A stretch of 64,000 bases of DNA, taken from assembly GCF_003863355.1 (NCBI RefSeq), contig NZ_QQWG01000002.1, positions 1 to 64,000 on the forward strand, in the 5' to 3' direction. The stretch's first letter is position 1; every line of letters starts with the position of its first letter. Source of the stretch: Ancylomarina euxina. Lineage in GTDB: Bacteria > Bacteroidota > Bacteroidia > Bacteroidales > Marinifilaceae. Shown one piece after another: positions 10,555 through 19,933 of the stretch. A model generated the notes under the pieces. That model had not been told where the DNA came from and did no database searches. It worked only from the letters and a program-made list of their open reading frames with translations. The translations under genes and the position numbers were made by a program.

Positions 10555-10702
10555 GTTTTTGATTTTTGAAAAATTAGGAATATCTTTCAATATGAATTAA
10601 TTTGTTAAGTATATAAATAATAAAAGAAATAATTGTTCTTTTGTAGTACGTATCATATGCTATATAAGAATTATTATAGCAATAACATAATCATAAAAAT
10701 AC

Positions 10703-11692
10703 ATGAATAAGTTTATACTCTCTATTATCTTTTTTGTTTTCGGATTAAGCTTAGTAGGGAGTGCTCAGGATATTCGTTTTTCTCAATTTTATGCGAATAA
10801 GTTATACTTAAATCCGGCATTAGCAGGCTCGAGTGATCACGCTAGTGTTAGTCTGAATTATCGCAATCAATGGCCTAATTTGGATTATCCATATGTGTCT
10901 TACAGTTTTTCATATGATAATTTCTTTTCGAATTTAAATGGGGGATTAGGTCTTCTTGTAATGCAAGATGATCAAGGTGATGGAGCCATAACAACGACAT
11001 CCTTTTCGGGTGCATATTCATTCTTTTTGCGAATTAATAGTGATCTAGTTTTTCGACCAGCAATTCAAGCTGCTTTAATACAGAAAAAGTTAGACTTTAA
11101 GAATTTAATATTCCCAGATCAGGTTTCACCTATTTATGGAGATGTGTTTCCTCATAATACCTCTGGTGATCCAAGCAATAGAAGTTGGAATGGGATGGAT
11201 TTTTCGGTGGGGCTAATGGCTTACTATAAAAACTACTATTTTGGTGCTGCAGCGAGCCATGTGAATCAGCCTAATCTTAGTTTTGATGATTTTGAGGATG
11301 ATCAATTGAATGCCAAATATACATTTCATGCAGGAGCTGAATTTTCATTATCTGGAGACATTAGTGGTAATGGTTTGGTTCTGGCACCCGCTTTGTTATT
11401 TCAAAAGCAGGGTGAGTTTACTCAAATGAATTATGGAATGTATTTAAGTAAGAGTTCTTTGGTATTTGGCTTTTGGTTCAACCAAAACTTTCAGCTGAAT
11501 TATGATGCGGTTATTTTGATGGCAGGTATTGTTACCGATAGATTTAAGATAGCTTATAGTTACGACTATACCATAACTCAGTTGGTACAGACCAACACAG
11601 GAGCACATGAATTATCATTTTCATTCCCATTGGTTATAGAGAAACGTAAAAGAAGACGTCGACCTAATCGGGTAAGGTATCCACAATTCTAG
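10703..11692 (+). CDS. PorP/SprF-family type IX secretion outer-membrane protein
   Basis: The 329-residue protein has a signal peptide (cleavage near GSAQ/DIRFS) and the family hallmark QDIRFSQFYANKLYLNPALAG directly after it, then alternating strands typical of an outer-membrane beta barrel, and a basic C-terminus (EKRKRRRRPNR). PorP/SprF proteins bind or help export particular T9SS cargo bearing the gliding-motility C-terminal domain; genes for large cargo are usually followed by one. It lies 148 bases after the giant gene in the same direction, so the two are likely a functional pair, and a strong terminator follows. The family call is secure; the pairing is inferred from position. Confidence 0.9.
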   Translation: MNKFILSIIFFVFGLSLVGSAQDIRFSQFYANKLYLNPALAGSSDHASVSLNYRNQWPNLDYPYVSYSFSYDNFFSNLNGGLGLLVMQDDQGDGAITTTSFSGAYSFFLRINSDLVFRPAIQAALIQKKLDFKNLIFPDQVSPIYGDVFPHNTSGDPSNRSWNGMDFSVGLMAYYKNYYFGAAASHVNQPNLSFDDFEDDQLNAKYTFHAGAEFSLSGDISGNGLVLAPALLFQKQGEFTQMNYGMYLSKSSLVFGFWFNQNFQLNYDAVILMAGIVTDRFKIAYSYDYTITQLVQTNTGAHELSFSFPLVIEKRKRRRRPNRVRYPQF

Positions 11693-11705
11693 AACAAAAA
11701 AAAAT

Positions 11706-11737
11706 AGGCTCATTCCTTTGAATGAGCCTGTTTTTTT
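11706..11737. terminator. Bidirectional intrinsic terminator
   Basis: A perfect 10-bp stem (AGGCTCATTC/GAATGAGCCT, loop CTTT) is flanked by A and T runs on both sides. It sits between the convergent PorP/SprF gene and the gene ending at 11754 and can serve both. Confidence 0.85.
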
Positions 11738-11753
11738 ATCAATTAATTGATCC

Positions 11754-12464
11754 TTATTTAATACGTTCGATATATTTTGTTCGAATTTGTTTAAGCATAT
11801 CTACAGTCAAATTCTCAGCGTAAATCCGAATGATATCAATAGCTTTAAAATGATCGTAGATAAAGCCAATAGAAGCATCGAAGTGCAACAAGTCCATATT
11901 GTATTTTACTTGCTTAGTAAGCTGCTCAAATTCACTCCATGGAAGGTATTTGGGGATTTTAAAGTAGCCATGATTAGCCTCTACGGTATCCAAATAAAAA
12001 TTGTCTTCTATTTGTTCCAATGAGAAGAATTTATTTAAGCGAGTTATTCCTTTAGGGTGATTAAATTTTGAAGGTTTATCCTTAAAATTAATACCTAGAG
12101 AAACGTAATATGCTTGCAATTCCTTGATATCTGCATATTGCTCAATATGACGAACTCGAATAACATTGTGAACGGTATTGAAAATAGTAATCGTACCCAG
12201 TGCAGCATGATATTTTTTATTGGTATCAGCCATAATTTTTTGTGTGGCACGAGTGAATTGCTCCAAATCGTAATGCTTGTCAGTTACCAAGTAGATATAA
12301 TGAGGTGTGATATCCTTTTGTAAGCTGTCGTAATATTCATAAAATCCAGGGAATGGATTCAATGATTCAAGAACAAAAGTATTAGGAAGTACAGCACCTT
12401 CAATAAGCTCAAAGGCTTCTTCTTTTATAAGGCTTCCATATTTAATTTGTGTGGTTTCAGTCAT
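11754..12464 (-). CDS. Conserved-looking protein of unknown function, 236 residues
   Basis: I do not recognise this protein. It has no signal peptide or membrane segment and is rich in aromatic and acidic residues (FPGFYEYYDSL, HYIYLVTDKHYDL), as expected for a soluble cytosolic protein. It is probably a complete gene: normal codon use, its own spacing from yaaA upstream (117 bases) and a shared terminator at its end. The sequence suggests a mixed alpha/beta fold with no obvious catalytic motif. It runs in the same direction as yaaA and may be co-transcribed. Confidence 0.6.
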   Translation of the reverse strand: MTETTQIKYGSLIKEEAFELIEGAVLPNTFVLESLNPFPGFYEYYDSLQKDITPHYIYLVTDKHYDLEQFTRATQKIMADTNKKYHAALGTITIFNTVHNVIRVRHIEQYADIKELQAYYVSLGINFKDKPSKFNHPKGITRLNKFFSLEQIEDNFYLDTVEANHGYFKIPKYLPWSEFEQLTKQVKYNMDLLHFDASIGFIYDHFKAIDIIRIYAENLTVDMLKQIRTKYIERIK

Positions 12465-12581
12465 ATATAAGAGGGATTTAGTGGTACTTAATTAGTTGAA
12501 TTCTATGCTTACAGCGTGTCACTAGCATTCCTTTAAACTTAGCGAAAAATGTAAGAAAAAACAAGAACTCAAAGTCTTTTT

Positions 12582-13352
12582 TTATTGATCTCTTGTGAAG
12601 ACTAATTCCGTATCTGTAGAAAGATGAGGGGTGAAGATGTAGCCCTCAGAATTGAATGCTTTTAGATATTCTGGATCCGAAATCTTATTCTGGATGATAT
12701 AGCGAGTCATCAGCCCTCGTGCTTTCTTTGCAAAGAAACTGATTACTTTATACTGACCATTCTTTAAATCTTTAAAGACGGGTGTGATAACCTCTGCTTT
12801 GATTTTCTTTTTATTTACAGATTTAAAGTATTCGTTTGATGCTAAATTTATAAGATATTTATCTTCTTTCTCATTTAAGGTTTTATTGATTTCATTAGTA
12901 ATCTTATCGCCCCAAAATTCATATAAACTTTTACCTTTTGAAGTTTGAAGTTTTTTGCCCATTTCCAATCGGTAGGCTTGAATCAAATCCAGAGGTTTTA
13001 AGATACCATAAAGGCCCGATAGAATACGTAAGTTTTTTTGTGCTATTTGTAATTCATCCTCACTTAAAGTGGCTGCATCAAGTCCTGTATAAACATCACC
13101 TTTAAATGCTAGGATAGCTTGTTTCGCATTTTCCATATCGAATGGTAATTGCCAGTTTACAAAACGTTCGAAGTTTAGCTGTGCTAAATTTGGACTAATA
13201 CCCATGAAATTGGCAATTTCATCAGTGGAGAGCTTTCTAAGTTGCTTCATTAAAGATTGAGATTCTTTTAAGAAGCTAGCTTCAGAATAATTTTGAGTAG
13301 CACTTTCAGTTTCGAAATCAAGAGATTTAGCTGGAGATATGAGGATTAACAT
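12582..13352 (-). CDS. yaaA: YaaA/DUF328 family peroxide-stress protein
   Basis: The 256-residue protein starts MLILISPAKSLDFE and carries the family blocks FNGDVY-like (AFKGDVYTGLDA), LRILSGLYGILKPLDLIQAYRLEMG, LASNEYFKSV and FFAKKARGLMTRYI. Length matches the family. In Escherichia coli YaaA lowers free iron and DNA damage under hydrogen peroxide, and its fold is reported to bind DNA. It acts in the cytosol. Here it stands between an unknown protein and a secreted peptidase, so the context adds nothing. The family call is firm; the physiological role is transferred from E. coli. Confidence 0.9.
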   Translation of the reverse strand: MLILISPAKSLDFETESATQNYSEASFLKESQSLMKQLRKLSTDEIANFMGISPNLAQLNFERFVNWQLPFDMENAKQAILAFKGDVYTGLDAATLSEDELQIAQKNLRILSGLYGILKPLDLIQAYRLEMGKKLQTSKGKSLYEFWGDKITNEINKTLNEKEDKYLINLASNEYFKSVNKKKIKAEVITPVFKDLKNGQYKVISFFAKKARGLMTRYIIQNKISDPEYLKAFNSEGYIFTPHLSTDTELVFTRDQ

Positions 13353-13465
13353 ATGTTGAATTTTTGATATTAAGAATCTAAGATATGTGATTTGAAACAG
13401 ATATACTAATTGAGTTTTTTGATGTCGATATTGGTCTCATTTATATAGGCCTAAACATGCAAGTA

Positions 13466-13500
13466 TGAAAAAAGCAGATGACTGGCATCTGCTTTAAAAA
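13466..13500 (-). terminator. Intrinsic terminator of the S9 peptidase gene
   Basis: A 10-bp stem (AAAGCAGATG/CATCTGCTTT, loop ACTGG) lies just after the stop codon of the minus-strand peptidase, followed on that strand by a T run. Confidence 0.8.
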
Positions 13501-13522
13501 CTCTATCTCTAAATGATATTTT

Positions 13523-16108
13523 TTAGATGTTTTGATCAGGATATAAAGATTCCCACCACTGTTTTTTATCTTTTAGGTGTTTAGCAAAATATGCAAAAAT
13601 CGTATTATTCCACAAGATACGCTGCGTATAATTTAAAACTTGATGGTTCTGATCTTTTACTTGAATAAAATCAACCTCCTTACCTAAAAGTTTAAGTGCC
13701 TGGTACATTTGAATACTTTCGCCCAATGGCACATTGGTGTCAACACTTCCGTGAATAAGCAGCATAGGTGTTGTTACCTTATCTGCATTGAATAAAGGGC
13801 TTTGATCCACATATAATTTTCGATGGCTCCATGGGAATGATTTTCCCGAAGCATTGACACTATAAGAATATCCCCAGTAGCCCTCTCCCCAATATGAGGT
13901 AATGTCACTTATTCCGGCATGTGAAATTGCAGCTGCAAAAATATCAGTTCTGGTTTGCAGTAACATGGTCATGAAGCCACCATAAGATGCCCCAATACAA
14001 CCAATCTTATTAGCGTCAACAAATGAGTGTGAGGCAGCAAACTTCTTTGTTCCTTCAATAATTTCATCAGCAGTAGTGATTCCCCAATTGTTTTGGTGCT
14101 CTGCAGAAAATTCTTGACCAAAGCCAGTGGCTCCGCTTGGTTGAAGTAAATAAACGACATAACCCATTGCAGCATATAAATTTAATGGGTAGCGACCACC
14201 AAAACTGCGTTCTACAGGAACAGTTCCAGCATAGTAATTTACAATCATCGGGTATTTCTTATTGGCGTCGAAATTTGGGGGATAATAAACACGGCCAATA
14301 ATCGTTTTACCATCTTTTTTGGTGAAGTTCCAATCTTCAGTTTTTCCAAATTTAACCCGATTGAATTTCTCCTTCTCTGGATTAACAAGACTCGTAGATT
14401 CGTTTTTATTCAGGTCATAAATATACGCTTGGTATGGACTCGAAATGCTACAGGCAATATAGGCTATCTTAGAACCATTAGATGCGATATTAAAACTCTT
14501 AACAACATCGCTCTTGATATTTAATTTTGTGAAAACCTGATTTGACAGATCATATTTAAAAAGTCTAACGTAATCTTTATCATTCGCTTTAAAGTAAATA
14601 TGACCATCATTTTTATTCCACACAGTACTGCCAATTGCAGGATCGAAATTGAAGGAAATTGGATTAACTTTCTTTGTTTTCAGATCCATGATATATAACT
14701 GACCATCGTAATTGTTGGCTAGTTTTTGCTTCCCAATATTCTCACCTAGTTTACCAAAGCAAGATGGACCAGCTTGTATTACTATTTTTGAATTATCAGG
14801 AGAATATTGGGCAGAACCTCCAAATAATTTATCTTCCCAAATGGTATCTATTTCAAAGGTTCTAAGATTCATTTGATAAAGATTCTGCTTACTGTAAGGA
14901 TACTCTTTATAATCAGGTCTCGACTGGGTAAATATGATGTGTTCGCTATCGGAGCTAATGTCATTCAGTTGGGTTGAAAGCGTACCATGCGTTAGCTTTT
15001 GCTTAACACCACTTTCTACATTTAGCTTATATAAGAAGCTACGGTATCTAAAGCCAGGTAGGCGATCTTCCATGCCCTGAATTTTTCTGATTTTCCATTC
15101 CTTTGAATGGTCTTTAGCCTGAGAATAAATAATATTCCTGCAGTCAGGAGTCCAAGTATAAGATTCCAAATTGGAGATGTGCGTTGCAATTTCTCTTTCT
15201 TGTCCTTTATCTAAATCTAAAATAAAAAGAGAGGCTTCTCCATTATAATCTTTGGAATAAGAAAGTTTGTTGCCTTGTGGTAACCACTTTATTTGTGAAA
15301 GACTACTTCCTCTAAAAGTGTGAATGATTTTACCATTTATAATCGATTGAATAATTTTCCATTTTTCACTTTTGTCAGATGGAGGTAGGCTACGTGAATA
15401 TGAAATTAAAGCATATTCTCCATTTGCAGAAAGGACCGATGAGTTTACTTTTTTACCATCAAGAATTTTGTTGATCGTAATGAATTGTTCATCTGAAGTT
15501 GAAATTTTAAAATCACCAGTTTTCCATCCATCCTCAGCTTTCAATTGAACTTTGAATGAGTTATTTTTATTAAGAGAAAGAGCTTTTATAATAAGGCAGT
15601 GTTTACCTGGATCTAAAGCGATATTAGCACTCAGTTCTTTAGCTACATTATCTTCCTGATTATAATGGGATGCAATTTTTTTTCCATCCAGATATATTTC
15701 AAGCATTGGGTAAGTCTTCACAATGAGCTTGGCTTTGCTCCAATCTTCAACTTCAATATAAGTTGCATAGTAGCTTAAGTGTTTGTCTGACCCCTTTGTG
15801 TTTAAATATCCTTTTTTGGATAGATCAGCCTTGTTCCATTTTAATTGAAGTTGATTCCAATTAAGGGTTTCATTTTCTTCAGGTTTTAATATTTCAAGAT
15901 TGATGTAATTTTCGATAAGTAAATCCTTTATTTGAAAGCTTTTATTTTCAATATCCAAAGAATTATGAAAGGCTGGGAGTAAAACAGGAGCAGCTTCAGT
16001 CTGCAGCCAATTTTTGATTGCAACGTGTTTGTTGTCATCTTTTTTTTCTGCTGTACTGCTCAAATTAAAGATGAGCACCAAGGCAATAATGGAAAGTAGT
16101 TTGTTCAT
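13523..16108 (-). CDS. Secreted S9-family (prolyl oligopeptidase type) serine peptidase
   Basis: 861 residues with an N-terminal signal peptide (hydrophobic stretch MNKLLSIIALVLIFNLSSTA). The middle holds a beta-propeller region with TolB/DPP-like repeats, and the C-terminal third is an alpha/beta-hydrolase. The nucleophile lies in GASYGGFMT (about residue 706), with the likely Asp in GSVDTNVPL (about 791) and His in DQNHQVLNY (about 823). Family members cleave after proline or similar residues in peptides, here in the periplasm. The N-terminal 150-200 residues look like an extra beta-sandwich that includes LEIYLDGKKI. A terminator follows. A second S9 peptidase lies at 27607, not closely similar outside the catalytic domain. 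Confidence 0.88.
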   Translation of the reverse strand: MNKLLSIIALVLIFNLSSTAEKKDDNKHVAIKNWLQTEAAPVLLPAFHNSLDIENKSFQIKDLLIENYINLEILKPEENETLNWNQLQLKWNKADLSKKGYLNTKGSDKHLSYYATYIEVEDWSKAKLIVKTYPMLEIYLDGKKIASHYNQEDNVAKELSANIALDPGKHCLIIKALSLNKNNSFKVQLKAEDGWKTGDFKISTSDEQFITINKILDGKKVNSSVLSANGEYALISYSRSLPPSDKSEKWKIIQSIINGKIIHTFRGSSLSQIKWLPQGNKLSYSKDYNGEASLFILDLDKGQEREIATHISNLESYTWTPDCRNIIYSQAKDHSKEWKIRKIQGMEDRLPGFRYRSFLYKLNVESGVKQKLTHGTLSTQLNDISSDSEHIIFTQSRPDYKEYPYSKQNLYQMNLRTFEIDTIWEDKLFGGSAQYSPDNSKIVIQAGPSCFGKLGENIGKQKLANNYDGQLYIMDLKTKKVNPISFNFDPAIGSTVWNKNDGHIYFKANDKDYVRLFKYDLSNQVFTKLNIKSDVVKSFNIASNGSKIAYIACSISSPYQAYIYDLNKNESTSLVNPEKEKFNRVKFGKTEDWNFTKKDGKTIIGRVYYPPNFDANKKYPMIVNYYAGTVPVERSFGGRYPLNLYAAMGYVVYLLQPSGATGFGQEFSAEHQNNWGITTADEIIEGTKKFAASHSFVDANKIGCIGASYGGFMTMLLQTRTDIFAAAISHAGISDITSYWGEGYWGYSYSVNASGKSFPWSHRKLYVDQSPLFNADKVTTPMLLIHGSVDTNVPLGESIQMYQALKLLGKEVDFIQVKDQNHQVLNYTQRILWNNTIFAYFAKHLKDKKQWWESLYPDQNI

Positions 16109-16232
16109 GAGATTGGTATCGTGTTTTAAGGTTTATGTATTGTGCTTGATAATTTAAAATTACATTTAAATGCTGTGTTAAGTATGAAAGATGATATGAG
16201 ACCTTAAATATTATCATTTTAAGGCAGGACAC

Positions 16233-16275
16233 AAAAAAAGCCCTAAACCAAATGGTTCAGAGCTTGTTTTTTTTC
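16233..16275 (-). terminator. Likely terminator of the rRNA methyltransferase gene
   Basis: An imperfect hairpin (AAGCcCTaAACCA / TGGTTcAGaGCTT) is flanked by long A and T runs. It lies just past the stop codon of the minus-strand gene. Confidence 0.55.
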
Positions 16276-16297
16276 TTCCGTAAGAAAATGGGGATAT

Positions 16298-17707
16298 TTA
16301 TCGTTTTTCCATCAGAACGATATTCTCCACATGATGTGTGTGGGGGAACATGTCGACTGCTTGAATTTTAGTTACCTTATAAGCGTTATCCATCATTTCC
16401 AGATCGCGAGCTTGTGTTGCTGAGTTGCAACTCACATATACAATTCTGTTTGGTGCTGCCTGTAGAATGGTTTCAACTACATCGGCATGCATACCCGCTC
16501 TTGGAGGATCAACGATCATCATATCAGGATGGCCATGTTCAGCAATGAATTCAGCATTCAATACATTTTTCATATCCCCTGCAAAGAATGACGTGTTATC
16601 AATACCGTTGATCTCTGAATTTAATTTTGCATCTTCAATGGCTTCAGGTACATACTCGATACCTATCACTTTTTTAGCCTGACGTGCTACAAAGTTAGCA
16701 ATGGTGCCCGTTCCTGTATATAAGTCGTAAACTACCTCGTCCTTTTGGATGTTGGCGAATTCACGTGTTTTACTGTAAAGTTCGTAGGCTTGCTCTGAGT
16801 TAGTTTGATAGAATGATTTTGGTCCGATTTTGAACTTCAGATCTTCCATTTGTTCGAAAATATGATCCACCCCTTTGTACAAAATAACTTCCTGATCCGT
16901 AATGGAATCATTGGCTTTTTCATTGATGATATACATCAGTGAAGTAATCTCTGGGAATTTTTCTGCCAAATGAGCCATAAGTCCTTCGCGTTTCTCAACA
17001 TCTTCATGATAAAAAACAACAATGACCATCACATCTCCTGTAGTAGACGTTCTGATTACCAATGTACGTAAAAAACCAACTTGGGCACGAATGTCGAAAA
17101 AGCTTAAGTCGTTGGCAAAAGCATATTCTTTAATGGCCAAACGAACAGCATTTGAAGGTTCAGCTTGCAAGTGACATTTGTTGATATCAACTACTTTGTC
17201 GAATAGACGAGGTACGTGAAAACCAACTGCTGGTGTGCGAGCAATATCAGCATCGCTATTAATCTCGTCAAAGGTCAAATAACGCTTGTTAGAGAAAGTG
17301 AATTCCAATTTGTTACGGTAAAACTTAGTTTTAGCTGAAGGTAAAATAGGGTTAGCTTCAGGTAAATCAATTTTACCAATACGACTTAAATTGTCAAGAA
17401 CCTCTTGTTGTTTGAAATTAAGCTGATCTAGGTAAGGCAGGTTTTGCCACTTACACCCCCCGCAGATTCCAAAATGTTCGCAGAAAGCATCCACTCTTAA
17501 ATCGGAATATTTGTGAAATACAACAGGGTGACCTTCCATATAACTTTTACGTTTCTTTGTCACCTGCACATCCACAACATCGCCTGGTATCACGTTGGTT
17601 ACAAACACAACTTTATCATCAACCTTAGCAATGGCCTTTCCTTCGGCTGCTAACTTTATAATTTCAATGTTCTCTAGTAAGGGTTTTCTGTTTCTATTAC
17701 GTCCCAC
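16298..17707 (-). CDS. rlmD: 23S rRNA (uracil-5-)-methyltransferase, RlmD/RumA family
   Basis: 469 residues. A TRAM domain occupies about residues 10-65, followed by the Fe-S cysteines (CEHFGICGGCKWQ, with a further Cys near residue 160). The Rossmann SAM-binding motif DLYTGTGTIANF and the catalytic Cys in VSCNSATQARDL near the C-terminus are all present. These enzymes methylate C5 of a uridine in 23S rRNA (U1939 in E. coli) using S-adenosylmethionine. Length is normal. It is divergent from the ABC-F gene, with its own TATATTTG element. Bacteroidota often carry more than one paralogue, so the exact target uridine is uncertain. Confidence 0.85.
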   Translation of the reverse strand: MGRNRNRKPLLENIEIIKLAAEGKAIAKVDDKVVFVTNVIPGDVVDVQVTKKRKSYMEGHPVVFHKYSDLRVDAFCEHFGICGGCKWQNLPYLDQLNFKQQEVLDNLSRIGKIDLPEANPILPSAKTKFYRNKLEFTFSNKRYLTFDEINSDADIARTPAVGFHVPRLFDKVVDINKCHLQAEPSNAVRLAIKEYAFANDLSFFDIRAQVGFLRTLVIRTSTTGDVMVIVVFYHEDVEKREGLMAHLAEKFPEITSLMYIINEKANDSITDQEVILYKGVDHIFEQMEDLKFKIGPKSFYQTNSEQAYELYSKTREFANIQKDEVVYDLYTGTGTIANFVARQAKKVIGIEYVPEAIEDAKLNSEINGIDNTSFFAGDMKNVLNAEFIAEHGHPDMMIVDPPRAGMHADVVETILQAAPNRIVYVSCNSATQARDLEMMDNAYKVTKIQAVDMFPHTHHVENIVLMEKR

Positions 17708-17733
17708 TTTGTATTTCTTTTAAGATTTGGCTG

Positions 17734-17741
17734 CAAATATA
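17734..17741 (-). promoter_or_regulatory. -7 promoter element for the rRNA methyltransferase
   Basis: On the minus strand the sequence reads TATATTTG, an exact TAnnTTTG match, 27 bases before the start codon. No clear -33 TTTG is visible at the expected distance. Confidence 0.45.
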
Positions 17742-17871
17742 AGACAAATAAATAGTACTTAGAGTTTAATAAGTTATAAGTACTTAAAGTTAAAAAAGCA
17801 GTTTATGAACTTGTATGCTTAAGTATTCATAAGTACTCAAGACACTTTAAATACTTTAGACACTATTTTAC

Positions 17872-17879
17872 TATCTTTG
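17872..17879 (+). promoter_or_regulatory. -7 promoter element for the ABC-F gene
   Basis: TATCTTTG matches TAnnTTTG and lies 30 bases before the start codon. The upstream region holds several AGTACTT-like words (about 17754-17838), possibly chance or a regulator site. Confidence 0.5.
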
Positions 17880-17909
17880 CAGCCCTAACGTATAAACATT
17901 TCATTTTTC

Positions 17910-19850
17910 ATGATATCAATTAATAATCTTATAGTAGAGTTCGGTGGTTTTACACTTTTTAAAGACGTTACTTTTATCGTTAATTCTCGCGACCGAATTG
18001 GTTTGGTCGGGAAGAATGGCGCTGGGAAATCTACACTTTTGAAAATTTTTGCTGGTAAGCAAGAAGCTTCGAAAGGCACTGTAAGTATTCCTAATGAGAT
18101 TAAGATTGGATATTTACCTCAACAGATGCATCATGAAGATGGCAGAACTGTGCTTGAAGAAGCTTTAACTGCTTTTGAAGAGGTTATTCAGTTGGAAAAA
18201 GAAATTGAGCAAATCAATAATGAAATTGCTGAGCGAACTGATTATGAATCGGAAGCTTATATGAAATTGATTAATCGATTGACTGAAAAGAACGATCGAT
18301 ATCATATGATGGGAGGAGAGAATATTCAAGCTGAAGCAGAACGTACGCTTCTTGGGCTTGGATTTTTACGCAACGATTTTACACGTCAAACCAACGAGTT
18401 TAGTGGTGGATGGCGAATGCGTATTGAATTGGTGAAAATTCTTCTACGTCGCCCAAATGTATTTCTACTGGATGAGCCTACCAACCATTTGGATATTGAA
18501 TCGATTCAATGGTTAGAAGATTTCTTGAAGACTTATCCTGGTGCGGTAGTATTAGTTTCTCACGATAGGGCTTTTCTTGATGCGATAACCAATCGTACAG
18601 TAGAAATTTCAGTCGGCAAAATCTACGATTATAAAGTGTCCTATACGCAATATGTTGAACTTCACGCAGAGCGTCGTGAGCAACAAATGAAAGCCTATGT
18701 CAATCAACAAAAAATGATTAAGGAGACAGAGGATTTTATTGAGCGTTTTAGATATAAGGCGACCAAATCGGTTCAAGTACAATCACGAGTAAAACAACTT
18801 GAAAAGGTTGATCGTATAGAAATTGACGAGGTTGATAATTCTAAGCTAAATTTGAAATTTCCACCAGCCCCTCGATCGGGAGATTTGGTTTGCCAGGTTA
18901 AAGATTTGAGTAAAGCCTATGGAGATAATTTAGTCTTAAAAGATCTTGAATTTGTAATTGAACGAGGAGAGAAGTTAGCCTTTGTAGGTAAAAATGGGGA
19001 GGGTAAATCGACCCTTGTAAAGGTGCTGATGGGTGAGCTTGATCACACTGGAGTTTGCAAACTTGGTCACAATGTTAAGATTGGATATTTTGCTCAAAAT
19101 CAGGCTATGATGCTCGATGGTGAGAAAACGGTTTTCGATACGATTGATGACGTTGCTGTAGGCGATGTGAGAACTAAGATTCGAGATATTTTGGGAGCGT
19201 TTATGTTTGGTGGCGAGGATATTGATAAAAAGGTAAAAGTACTATCTGGAGGAGAACGTTCTCGTTTGGCCATGATTCGTTTATTGCTTGAGCCAGTCAA
19301 CTTGCTTGTTCTCGATGAGCCAACCAATCATCTTGATATGAAATCGAAGGATGTGCTTAAAGAGGCACTTCTGAAATTTGATGGCACTGTTATCGTTGTT
19401 TCTCACGATAGAGAATTCCTTGATGGCTTATCTTCTAAGGTTTATGAATTTACCAATAAAACCATTAAAGAACACTTAGGAGGAATTTATTCATTTCTTC
19501 AGAATAAGAAGATGGATACCATGCGAGAGTTGGATAGAAAACAGCAGGTAGCCAGTCAGGAAAAGGTTGAAGTTGTTTTATCTGAAAATAAACAGAGTTA
19601 TCTGGAGCGTAAGGAATTGAGTAAGCAAATTTCTAAGCTGGAACGAAACGTAAGCAAGAGTGAGGAAATGATTGCTAAATACGAAAAGAAAATAGAAGAC
19701 ATAGAAGCTTTATTAACTGATCCAAAGAACCAAGATCAGGAAATGTTTAAAGCTTACGACGAGGCTAAAAAGAAGCTTGAGGAAGAGATGACCAGTTGGG
19801 AGAATCATAATGAAGAACTGGAAAACTTGATTCTTGAAAGAGGAGAATAA
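17910..19850 (+). CDS. ABC-F family ATPase (Uup/YbiT-like)
   Basis: The 646-residue protein has two ABC ATPase domains and no membrane domain. Walker A motifs are GKNGAGKST (near residue 36) and GKNGEGKST (near 357); signature motifs are FSGGWRMR and LSGGERSR; both Walker B/D-loops read LDEPTNHLD. The region between the domains is the basic, helical ABC-F linker, and the last 90 residues form a coiled coil like that of Uup. ABC-F proteins bind the ribosome E site and resolve stalled translation or assist assembly; some give antibiotic resistance, but nothing here points to that. The gene ends at a terminator shared with pnp. Confidence 0.88.
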   Translation: MISINNLIVEFGGFTLFKDVTFIVNSRDRIGLVGKNGAGKSTLLKIFAGKQEASKGTVSIPNEIKIGYLPQQMHHEDGRTVLEEALTAFEEVIQLEKEIEQINNEIAERTDYESEAYMKLINRLTEKNDRYHMMGGENIQAEAERTLLGLGFLRNDFTRQTNEFSGGWRMRIELVKILLRRPNVFLLDEPTNHLDIESIQWLEDFLKTYPGAVVLVSHDRAFLDAITNRTVEISVGKIYDYKVSYTQYVELHAERREQQMKAYVNQQKMIKETEDFIERFRYKATKSVQVQSRVKQLEKVDRIEIDEVDNSKLNLKFPPAPRSGDLVCQVKDLSKAYGDNLVLKDLEFVIERGEKLAFVGKNGEGKSTLVKVLMGELDHTGVCKLGHNVKIGYFAQNQAMMLDGEKTVFDTIDDVAVGDVRTKIRDILGAFMFGGEDIDKKVKVLSGGERSRLAMIRLLLEPVNLLVLDEPTNHLDMKSKDVLKEALLKFDGTVIVVSHDREFLDGLSSKVYEFTNKTIKEHLGGIYSFLQNKKMDTMRELDRKQQVASQEKVEVVLSENKQSYLERKELSKQISKLERNVSKSEEMIAKYEKKIEDIEALLTDPKNQDQEMFKAYDEAKKKLEEEMTSWENHNEELENLILERGE

Positions 19851-19876
19851 ATCAATTAGATTTGATCATTAGATAT

Positions 19877-19911
19877 GAAAAAAGCCCGATTTAAATCGGG
19901 CTTTTCTTTTT
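19877..19911. terminator. Bidirectional terminator between the ABC-F gene and pnp
   Basis: The palindrome AAAGCCCGATTTAAATCGGG with its completing arm forms a stem of about 12 bp, with A and T runs on both sides, between two convergent genes. Confidence 0.85.
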
Positions 19912-19933
19912 ATAGTAGATTAAGAATTAATTC

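Noticed and set aside
17910-19850. Antibiotic-resistance ABC-F protein
   Set aside because: The long C-terminal coiled coil and housekeeping context fit Uup-type proteins; nothing indicates a resistance subtype.
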